A stretch of DNA of 6,879 bases, from the NCBI GenBank assembly GCA_026982025.1, contig JALSHX010000007.1, positions 1-6,879 of the forward strand, written 5' to 3'. The notes under the pieces were generated by a model. It worked only from the letters and a program-made list of their open reading frames with translations, did not search any database and was not told the DNA's origin. The position numbers and the translations under genes are program-made. The DNA is from Aquificaceae bacterium (lineage in GTDB: Bacteria > Aquificota > Aquificia > Aquificales > Aquificaceae). The stretch's first letter is position 1. Each line of letters starts with the position of its first letter. Positions 1 to 5,186 of this stretch are shown piece after piece.

Positions 1-595
1 AGCTTACAGGGAGGCAAAGAGATACCTTCAGGGTCTTTATCAGGAGGGTGAGAAACTGCTTAAGGAGCTGAGGTCCAGGTCTCAGCTTGAGGAATTCGTC
101 TCGGAAAAAAGGGAGGAGTTGAGAAGAGAGAGCACCGCAGGTAAGAAACTTCCTTCAGTTGGGGATACCATCATCTTTGAAGGTGGACGGGGAAAGGTGG
201 TGAAGGTGGAAGGGGACAGGATATGGGTGGTTTCGGGAGGGATGAGGCTTGAGGTAAAGGCGGAACTGATAGAAAAGGTTGAAAGGAGAGGTTTGCATCC
301 GAGGAAGGATGAAGGTGAGCAAGTTCATCCAAAGGGAACCCTTCAGGGTTCGGAGCTGAACATCCTCGGTAAAGATAGAGAGACAGCCCTCATTGAGCTT
401 GAGAGATTTATTGAGTCGTCTTGGTCCGCGGGGCTCAGGATGGTAAGGATAGTTCACGGTTTGGGAACCGGAGTTCTCCAAAAAGCCGTTCATGAGTATC
501 TGTCCACCTGCGAAAGGGTGAAGTTTTTCAGGTCTGCCTATCCGAGGGAAGGGGGTGCGGGAGTTACTGTGGTTTATCTCAGGCAAGAAGGGTGA
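1..595 (+). CDS. mutS2: Endonuclease MutS2, C-terminal part (5' truncated by window edge)
   Basis: The frame is open from base 2 to the TGA at 593-595, giving the last 197 residues of a protein that begins outside the window. The first ~45 residues are a charged helix, as in the long arm after the MutS2 ATPase. A small beta-rich module follows at about visible residues 50-95 (VGDTIIFEGGRGKVVKV), resembling the KOW-like domain of MutS2. From about residue 119 comes an Smr domain, with LNILG at the usual LDLRG position, HGLGTG at residues 152-157, and a GGAGVTVVYL end. MutS2 is a MutS-family ATPase that acts on branched DNA to limit recombination and, in some species, on stalled ribosomes; the Smr domain has nuclease activity in several homologues. 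The ATPase domains are not visible. A TTG at 119 could look like a start, but the upstream frame fits the family and stays open. The 3' end overlaps the next gene, on the other strand, by 17 bases. Confidence 0.9.
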   Translation, partial: AYREAKRYLQGLYQEGEKLLKELRSRSQLEEFVSEKREELRRESTAGKKLPSVGDTIIFEGGRGKVVKVEGDRIWVVSGGMRLEVKAELIEKVERRGLHPRKDEGEQVHPKGTLQGSELNILGKDRETALIELERFIESSWSAGLRMVRIVHGLGTGVLQKAVHEYLSTCERVKFFRSAYPREGGAGVTVVYLRQEG

Positions 596-1196
596 GCTTT
601 CTCTCAAGTTTTCCCTGCCACAGGTTGATACCGAAGGAGATCATCTTTTCAAGGTCCTCTTCCGATGAAACGTTCTTCAGGATGATCTCCGTATCTTCGT
701 TGATTCTTTTGAGCTCATTAAGGGACCAGAGAACGAAGTCAAACCTCTCCTCCGACGCTTCAAGGTCAATTTTAACATAGGCGGGTTTTAGCAATTCAAC
801 CCTTGCCCTGTTTGAACCATCCCTGCCGTAGTCGTCAACGCATATAAGAACATCTTTGCTTTCCGAAAATTCCCTTATCTTCTTCAGTATATCCTTGCTG
901 ACGTAGTCACTCTGAATGTCAAGGATGATGTTATTTCTAACAAACTGTATGACATCACTCTTGTATTTAACTACAGTCGTTGGTTTGATGTCTATAAAGA
1001 CGAGACCATTTTCATGGTCCCCCTCCACAATTGCACTTCCTGAAAGAAACTTGAAAAAAACGAGATCCGTTCTTTCATCTTTTCCCTTCTCAAGGAAGAA
1101 GCTGTCAACACCCAGTACGGGTCTGTACTCAAATCCTATTCTTTTCCTTTCATTTTTCCCGAGTTCAAGGTAAACGCCCTCTTTCCTGAAATCCAC
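579..1196 (-). CDS. Degenerate, shortened EAL-domain protein, probably non-catalytic
   Basis: This 205-residue protein is one diverged EAL domain with almost nothing else. Matches in order are YRPV (24-27, usual QPIV strand), GVDSFF (29-34, where GxEAL belongs), VFIDIKP (66-72, usual VNLSP strand), ILDIQSD (91-97, usual LEITE), VDDYGRDGSNRARVELLKP (120-138, the DDFGTG..L..L segment), VKIDLE (141-146), IILKNVSS (171-178, usual AEGVE) and LWQG (192-195). The Asp pair 121-122, K142 and D144 are kept, but the EAL glutamate and the AEGVE glutamate are replaced, and the helical stretch after EAL is shortened. EAL enzymes cleave cyclic di-GMP; this one is probably a binding or protein-interaction module (inference). 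The GTG start is the only upstream choice because an in-frame TGA lies four codons before it. There is no Shine-Dalgarno, but CATAAT sits six bases ahead on this strand. No signal peptide or membrane segment is seen. Confidence 0.72.
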   Translation of the reverse strand: MDFRKEGVYLELGKNERKRIGFEYRPVLGVDSFFLEKGKDERTDLVFFKFLSGSAIVEGDHENGLVFIDIKPTTVVKYKSDVIQFVRNNIILDIQSDYVSKDILKKIREFSESKDVLICVDDYGRDGSNRARVELLKPAYVKIDLEASEERFDFVLWSLNELKRINEDTEIILKNVSSEEDLEKMISFGINLWQGKLERKLTLLA

Positions 1197-1214
1197 TCTA
1201 AAATTATGTCAGAT
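1197..1214. promoter_or_regulatory. Very short divergent start region between the EAL gene and the hydrolase gene
   Basis: Only nine bases separate the GTG start at 1196 (-) from the ATG at 1206 (+). Neither side has a Shine-Dalgarno. On the plus strand TAAAAT (1199-1204) could be a -10 for a transcript starting about 1211, just before the second in-frame ATG at 1215. On the minus strand CATAAT (1208-1203) could start transcription at about the GTG. No convincing -35 is seen for either, so this is a tentative pair of back-to-back leaderless promoters. Confidence 0.35.
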
Positions 1215-1853
1215 ATGGGACTGATACTTGAGATAATTCCCGTGGGACCTCTTTCGGTGAATTGCTCAATCCTCGCAGACTCATCAACGGGTAAGGCTGT
1301 GGTGGTTGATCCCGGAGCGGATGGAGAGAGGATTATTGAGGCCTGTTCGGAATATGAGGTTATAGGAATTGTAAATACCCACGGTCACATAGACCATGTT
1401 GGGCACGTTGCAAAGGTCAGGGATCGCTTCGGCGTTCCTTTTTACCTTCACCCTGAGGACGAGTACCTGATTTCCGACGAGATATGGGAAGGTTTCGGTT
1501 CTTACATAGGTGCGGTTCCATGCCCTCCTCCGGACATTCACCTTGAGGACGGTATGAAATTAGAGGTCGGAAACCTGACGGTCAGGGTAATTCACACACC
1601 CGGTCACACTCCGGGTTTGTGCTGTCTTTACATTGAGGAGGAAGGGGTGCTCATTGCGGGAGACCTCCTATTTAAAGGGAGCGTGGGAAGGTGGGACCTG
1701 CCCGGCGGTGATCCCAAGAAGCTCAGGGATTCCCTTGAAAAAGTGTTTTCAATGATGCCCGACGACACCCTCGTTGTCTGCGGACACTACGACGAGACCA
1801 CCATAGGACACGAGCGGAAGTTCAACCCCTACCTTCACGGAGGTATTCCTTGA
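1206..1853 (+). CDS. gloC: Metallo-beta-lactamase-fold hydrolase, type II glyoxalase of the GloC/YcbL kind
   Basis: This 215-residue protein matches the GloC (YcbL) class of small hydroxyacylglutathione hydrolase-like enzymes in length and motif order. It opens with IIPVGPLSVNCSIL (10-23), then VDPGAD (34-39), the metal motif THGHIDH (58-64: H59, H61, D63, H64), TPGHTPG (131-137, H134), AGDLLFKGSVGR (151-162, D153) and CGHYDETTIGHE (192-203, H194). All seven expected metal ligands are present, so it should be an active two-metal thioester hydrolase in the cytoplasm. Related members hydrolyse S-lactoylglutathione; the true substrate here is unknown, especially if the organism lacks glutathione. 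It lacks the C-terminal helical domain of classical GloB. The start is uncertain: ATG at 1215 lies 10 bases after TAAAAT and matches the usual family N-terminus better than ATG 1206. The stop overlaps the next gene in TTGA, suggesting co-translation. Confidence 0.88.
   Translation: MSDMGLILEIIPVGPLSVNCSILADSSTGKAVVVDPGADGERIIEACSEYEVIGIVNTHGHIDHVGHVAKVRDRFGVPFYLHPEDEYLISDEIWEGFGSYIGAVPCPPPDIHLEDGMKLEVGNLTVRVIHTPGHTPGLCCLYIEEEGVLIAGDLLFKGSVGRWDLPGGDPKKLRDSLEKVFSMMPDDTLVVCGHYDETTIGHERKFNPYLHGGIP
1839..1844 (+). promoter_or_regulatory. Shine-Dalgarno GGAGGT deciding the TTG start of the ABC ATPase
   Basis: GGAGGT lies inside the last codons of the upstream hydrolase gene, five bases before TTG at 1850. 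This supports an unusual TTG start whose bases overlap the TGA stop at 1851-1853, a layout typical of coupled translation. Confidence 0.75.
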
Positions 1854-2620
1854 ACGGTCCTGTCGTTGAGGTGAGGGACTTAAGAAAGGTAATAGAGGGG
1901 AGGGAAATTTTGAAGGGCATAAGCTTTGAGGTTAGGGAGGGTGAAATCTTTTCAATAATAGGGGGTAGTGGAAGCGGTAAGACGTCAATTACTAAGCACA
2001 TTGTTGGTCTCTGGAAGCCCACCTCCGGATCTGTGAAGGTTTTTGGAGAGGAAGTTTCCTTGCTAACTCAGGATGAACTTGACAGTCTGAGAAAGGACAT
2101 AGGTTATGTATTTCAGGAAGGGGCTCTCTTTGACAGTCTGAAGGTATGGGAAAATGTGGGGTTTTACTTCCTTGAGCATACTTCCATGCCGAGGGAGGAA
2201 ATTAGGGAGCTCGCTCTTGAAAAGATAAGGCTCGTGGATCTGGAAGAAGATGTGCTTGATCTTATGCCCTCAGAGCTTTCGGGAGGGATGAGAAAAAGGG
2301 TAAGCATAGCACGGGCAATTGCAACAGATCCTCGTTTAATTATCTACGACGAACCGACCTCCGGTCTTGATCCCATCACCAGCAGGGTTATAGACAGGCT
2401 TATCCTTGACCTGAGAGAAAAGACGGGAACAACCGCCATAGTTGTAACTCACGACATGATCTCCGCGTTTACCATCTCAGACAGGCTTATACTCGTGAAG
2501 AAAGGTGTTGCGGTTTCAATGGGAACTCCCTCAGAGGTACTCAGGAGTGAGAACCCCATCGTCCACGAGTTCGTAGGCGAAATGAGGGAGTTTTTACTCA
2601 GTCAGAGCGAGAGTGTCTAA
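1850..2620 (+). CDS. mlaF: Mla/Ttg2A-type ABC transporter ATP-binding protein
   Basis: A complete 256-residue ABC ATPase. Walker A is GGSGSGKT (38-45, K44), the Q-loop is GYVFQEGALFDSL (85-97, Q89), the signature is LSGGMRKRV (143-151), Walker B is LIIYDE (163-168, E168), the D-loop is SGLD (171-174) and the H-loop histidine is H201 in VVTHDM. The combination QEGALFDSL plus ELSGGMRKRV is typical of the MlaF/Ttg2A/Mkl branch, which powers phospholipid or lipid movement between inner and outer membranes with the MlaE permease and an MCE-domain MlaD. Neither partner is in this window, so the membrane part must be encoded elsewhere. The TTG start is fixed by GGAGGT five bases upstream, and the gene overlaps the GloC-type gene by four bases. 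The last 27 bases overlap the convergent fatty acid synthase gene. All catalytic residues are intact. The branch assignment rests on motifs, so the transported lipid is inferred only. Confidence 0.87.
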   Translation: MNGPVVEVRDLRKVIEGREILKGISFEVREGEIFSIIGGSGSGKTSITKHIVGLWKPTSGSVKVFGEEVSLLTQDELDSLRKDIGYVFQEGALFDSLKVWENVGFYFLEHTSMPREEIRELALEKIRLVDLEEDVLDLMPSELSGGMRKRVSIARAIATDPRLIIYDEPTSGLDPITSRVIDRLILDLREKTGTTAIVVTHDMISAFTISDRLILVKKGVAVSMGTPSEVLRSENPIVHEFVGEMREFLLSQSESV

Positions 2621-2630
2621 GAACTCCCTC
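2584..2630. repeat. 13-bp inverted repeat centred on the overlapping 3' ends of two convergent genes
   Basis: The arms are GAGGGAGTTTTTA (2584-2596) and, on the other strand, GAGGGAGTTCTTA (2630-2618), 12 of 13 identical with a 21-base loop. The loop holds a further nested pair, ACTC 2596-2599 with GAGT 2611-2614. Each arm carries one gene's stop codon and codons for a REFL tail in the other gene. No T-run follows on either strand, so a standard intrinsic terminator is not shown. It may still act as a two-way 3' end or stabilising hairpin. Confidence 0.55.
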
Positions 2631-3802
2631 TTCATAATAGGATAGTCGTTTTTTACTCCTTTGGACATAAGAAACTGAAAGAGGTGGTTGCTTCCTGTGT
2701 AAAAGGAGACGGCGGAAGCGGTAAGGTAAAGGTCCCACATTCTTACGAATACATCGCCGAACCTTTCCCTGATGAGGTCAATGTGGCTGTAAAACCTCTT
2801 CTTCCACTCCTTAAGGGTTTTGTAGTAGTGTATCCTCCAGTCATCAATGTCAATAAGGCAAAAGTCCGTATGGGAAAAGGCGGTTATTATCTCCGGAATA
2901 CTGGGAAGATAGCCTCCGGGAAATATGTACTTTCTTATCCACCTGCTCTGTTTCTGGGGATGGACCTTGCCTATTGTGTGAAGGAGAAAAAGCCCTCCCT
3001 CCTCAAGAACTTCATTTACCACGGAGAAGAAGGTTTTAAGGTGATCCTTTCCCACGTGTTCAAACATTCCTACTGACACCACCTTGGTAAACTTGAGACC
3101 CGTATTTTTGAGGTCGGCGTAGTGCAATAATTTCACACTCACAAGATCCTCAAGACCTCTATTGGAGATCTCTCTCTGTATGTGTCTGAACTGGTTTTCA
3201 GAAAGGGTAATGCCCATAGCTTTCAATCCGTAAAGTTCTGCCGCTTCAAGGATGATGGAACCCCATCCGCAACCAATGTCAAGAAGTGTGTCCTTTTCAC
3301 TTAGCCTGAGCTTTTCGTAAATTATTTTCCTCTTTTCCCTCTGAGCTTCCTCAAGGCTCATATCCGGAGATGCAAAGAAGGCGCAGGAGTATGTCATTGA
3401 ATCGTCCAGCCAGAGGGAGTAAAAGTCGTCACCCAGATCGTAGTGGTGTCTTACGTTTTTGCTCTCCTTAATCTTGTTGATAACGGACACGTTGTTGAGG
3501 AGCTTGAACAAAAGGGTTGAAAAGGTAGCTTTTCCTTCAATCTCGTTAAGGTATGAGACCCCCGCTCTCAGGAGTTTTTCAAGGTCGCCATCCACCATAA
3601 TTGATCCGGTCATGTAGCCCTCTCCGAAGCCCATCTCCGGGTCCTTTATTGTTTTTCTCAGGGACGAGGAGTTTTTGAACACCACTTTGATTTTTGCCCC
3701 GGGATTGATCTCTTTGCCGTCTGGGAGAACAGCTCCCACCGGTTGCTCAGCGTGTTTGTTAATACCCTCAAGCACTTTTGTTATTAGATTTTCTCTAATC
3801 AT
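2594..3802 (-). CDS. cfa: Cyclopropane-fatty-acyl-phospholipid synthase
   Basis: A 402-residue class I methyltransferase that transfers a methylene from S-adenosylmethionine to cis double bonds of membrane phospholipid acyl chains. The N-terminal ~110 residues are the lipid-binding part. NVRHHYDLGDDFYSLWLD (116-133) is the family hallmark, followed by TYSC (137-140, C140), LDIGCGWG (174-181, SAM motif I), GITLSENQ (197-204), VSVGMFEHVG (242-251, E248), LLHTIG (273-278, H275), KYIFPGGYLPS (291-301) and HYYKTL (325-330, whose Tyr matches the bicarbonate-site Tyr). C140, E248, H275 and this Tyr correspond to key residues of E. coli Cfa, so it should be active at the inner membrane. I chose ATG at 3802 over GTG at 3808 because AGGAGG (3815-3810) is 7 bases from the ATG but only 1 from the GTG. 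It lies 36 bases behind the RlpA-like gene on the same strand, probably in one transcript, and overlaps the ABC gene by 27 bases. Confidence 0.93.
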   Translation of the reverse strand: MIRENLITKVLEGINKHAEQPVGAVLPDGKEINPGAKIKVVFKNSSSLRKTIKDPEMGFGEGYMTGSIMVDGDLEKLLRAGVSYLNEIEGKATFSTLLFKLLNNVSVINKIKESKNVRHHYDLGDDFYSLWLDDSMTYSCAFFASPDMSLEEAQREKRKIIYEKLRLSEKDTLLDIGCGWGSIILEAAELYGLKAMGITLSENQFRHIQREISNRGLEDLVSVKLLHYADLKNTGLKFTKVVSVGMFEHVGKDHLKTFFSVVNEVLEEGGLFLLHTIGKVHPQKQSRWIRKYIFPGGYLPSIPEIITAFSHTDFCLIDIDDWRIHYYKTLKEWKKRFYSHIDLIRERFGDVFVRMWDLYLTASAVSFYTGSNHLFQFLMSKGVKNDYPIMKREFLDTLALTE

Positions 3803-3809
3803 CTCCACC

Positions 3810-3815
3810 CCTCCT
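3810..3815 (-). promoter_or_regulatory. Shine-Dalgarno AGGAGG deciding the cfa start
   Basis: AGGAGG on the minus strand is seven bases before ATG 3802-3800 and one base before the longer-frame GTG 3808-3806. Normal spacing favours the ATG. Confidence 0.75.
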
Positions 3816-3838
3816 GAGGTCCTAATTTCAATATATTG

Positions 3839-4495
3839 CTAACCTCCGCACCTGAGTATCTTTGCGGTGAATGGGATGACTCCATCCTCAAACATACCGA
3901 GCTTCTTTGCAGCTTTGTAGGAAAGATCAAGGTGCCTTCCTCTGACATAGGGTCCCCTGTCAAGAACCTTGACCTTTACCGTTTTCCCGTTTTTCAGGTT
4001 CTTCACCAGAAGTACCGTCCCGAGGGGAAGGGTTCTGTGAGCAGCGATGTAATCGTGCATGTTGAATCTTGTTCCCGAGGCTGTTTTTTTCCCGTGAAAT
4101 TTGGGACCGTACCATGAAGCATATCCCCTTATGGACTTCGGGCACTCTCTCACCCCGTTTTCTCCGCACCTGAGAACGCTCACCCTTGCCCTGAAGCTTT
4201 CACCTTTACTAAGAAAATGCCTGTACTTTCGGGGAATGCAGAGTCCCTTGACGCTCCTGTTCATTCTGACCGAAATGGTCAGGCTTTTGCCCGTTTCAAG
4301 GCTCGTGATCTTTACCTTTGAAAGGTGCTGAATTCTTCCCGAGTATGCAAACTTTGTGGGGCAGAAACGAACGAGCATGTAGGTTTCTCTCGGACAGGGA
4401 GCACTAAGCCCTTCGTATCTGATTACGCTTGTTTTAGGTGCACAGCCAATGGCTGTCATAAGTATTGACAGTCCCAATAATAACCTTAACCGCAT
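3839..4495 (-). CDS. RlpA-like double-psi beta-barrel lipoprotein with a duplicated half
   Basis: This 218-residue protein starts with MRLRLLLGLSILMTAIGC, a lipoprotein signal with the acceptor Cys at 18 (lipobox AIGC is slightly off consensus), so it should be exported and lipid-anchored. The C-terminal half is an RlpA domain: GYASWYGPKFHGKKTASG (124-141), AAHRTLPLGT (151-160, H153), VKNLKNGK (164-171), VLDRGPYVRGRHLDLS (177-192, D179). RlpA proteins bind bare peptidoglycan glycan, and some are lytic transglycosylases; the catalytic-type His and Asp are kept. The ASG-Glu position is Thr142, and the next acidic position is Asn145. There is no SPOR domain. Residues about 60-111 resemble 162-217, both ending in VLRCG or ILRCG, suggesting internal duplication. 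Six cysteines besides C18 (34, 45, 86, 110, 118, 216) could form disulfides. There is no Shine-Dalgarno; a TATAAA lies 11 bases before the ATG on this strand. It shares a strand with cfa, probably one transcript. Confidence 0.85.
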   Translation of the reverse strand: MRLRLLLGLSILMTAIGCAPKTSVIRYEGLSAPCPRETYMLVRFCPTKFAYSGRIQHLSKVKITSLETGKSLTISVRMNRSVKGLCIPRKYRHFLSKGESFRARVSVLRCGENGVRECPKSIRGYASWYGPKFHGKKTASGTRFNMHDYIAAHRTLPLGTVLLVKNLKNGKTVKVKVLDRGPYVRGRHLDLSYKAAKKLGMFEDGVIPFTAKILRCGG

Positions 4496-4514
4496 CAGCC
4501 AATAATTTTATAAT
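4486..4514 (+). promoter_or_regulatory. Promoter for the methyltransferase gene, predicted leaderless or nearly so
   Basis: A perfect TATAAT (4509-4514) has a 17-base spacer from TTAACC (4486-4491, 4 of 6 to TTGACA). Transcription would start about 4521, six bases before ATG 4527, leaving no room for a Shine-Dalgarno; none is present. The -35 lies inside the first codons of the divergent lipoprotein gene. Confidence 0.6.
4507..4512 (-). promoter_or_regulatory. Possible -10 element (TATAAA) for the RlpA-like gene
   Basis: On the minus strand TATAAA overlaps the plus-strand TATAAT. A start near 4500 would leave about five bases before ATG 4495. No good -35 is seen at the matching distance, so this is weaker than the plus-strand promoter. 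Both genes would share a 31-base spacer. Confidence 0.35.
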
Positions 4515-4526
4515 TTCAGAAACGGT

Positions 4527-5186
4527 ATGGGATACAAAACCGTTGCGGAAATCTTTTCTCAGATAAGCGGATTGTACGACAAGTTTTTAAACTTTGTCAG
4601 CGCTGGGCGGATTCATGCGTGGCAGAGGGAGCTCATTTCACTTATGGGGAGCGGTCGGAACATTCTTGATGTGGGAACGGGAACCGGAGAGGTACTTTTA
4701 AAGGCAAGGGAAAGATTTAATGGGATTCTTGTGGGACTTGATCCTTCCGAAGGGATGCTCCGCATTGCCAGAAGGAAATGTTCGGAATGTTATTTCCTTC
4801 AGGGTCTCGGAGAAGATATGCCCTTTAAGGAGGGCGTATTTGATGCGATCACCCTCTCTCTCGTATTCAGGCACCTTGAGGATCAGAGGAGGTTATTGAG
4901 GGATTCGGCAAGGATCTTGAAGGTGGGGGGAGAGATCGGCATCCTTGATGTTAGCAGAATCAGGGGAACGGGTGCCGTTTTGTTCATGATGAGGACACTT
5001 TTAAAGCCCGCGGGTCTGCTGATCTTCGGTAGGGACAAGTGGGAGTTTTTTATCCATTCCATTGAAAACAGCCACACAGCGGAGGAGGTTTCCCGAATGC
5101 TCAAAGAAGCGGGTTTCGGTGTTAAGGAAGTAAGAAAGAAGCTTTTTGGTTTTATTCACATCATAGTGGGGTCTAAAACTGCCTGA
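4527..5186 (+). CDS. SAM-dependent methyltransferase, UbiE/MenG-like (possible menaquinone C-methyltransferase)
   Basis: A 219-residue class I methyltransferase. The start resembles UbiE/MenG proteins: VAEIFSQISGLYDKFLNFVSAGRIHAWQ follows the family's F..IA..YD..N...S.G.H..W order. SAM motif I is ILDVGTGTGE (46-55), motif II contains GLDPSEGML (70-78), and MPFKEGVFDAITLSLVFRHLED (98-119) is the motif-IV region. The C-terminus, SIENSHTAEEVSRMLKEAGF, also has the UbiE layout. These enzymes methylate demethylmenaquinone or ubiquinone precursors at the membrane. Differences from canonical UbiE are GTGE in place of GTGD and VFRHL in place of the FGxRN segment, so the substrate could be another quinone or a different small molecule; no quinone gene is next to it to settle this. 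ATG 4527 fits the predicted promoter and has no Shine-Dalgarno. The 3' end overlaps pheS by 14 bases on the opposite strand. Confidence 0.78.
   Translation: MGYKTVAEIFSQISGLYDKFLNFVSAGRIHAWQRELISLMGSGRNILDVGTGTGEVLLKARERFNGILVGLDPSEGMLRIARRKCSECYFLQGLGEDMPFKEGVFDAITLSLVFRHLEDQRRLLRDSARILKVGGEIGILDVSRIRGTGAVLFMMRTLLKPAGLLIFGRDKWEFFIHSIENSHTAEEVSRMLKEAGFGVKEVRKKLFGFIHIIVGSKTA

Noticed and set aside
119..595. A free-standing Smr protein starting at TTG 119
   Set aside because: The frame is open to the left edge and the upstream residues plus KOW-like module match the MutS2 arrangement.
155..607. 150-residue minus-strand frame opposite mutS2
   Set aside because: It is antisense to a clear MutS2 domain, has no recognisable family pattern, and is Pro/His-rich as expected of a shadow frame.
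2684..3076. 130-residue plus-strand frame opposite cfa
   Set aside because: It is antisense to highly conserved Cfa motifs, with no Shine-Dalgarno and no recognisable domain.
3803..3808. GTG start at 3808 for cfa
   Set aside because: It leaves only one base after AGGAGG; the ATG at 3802 has the normal seven.
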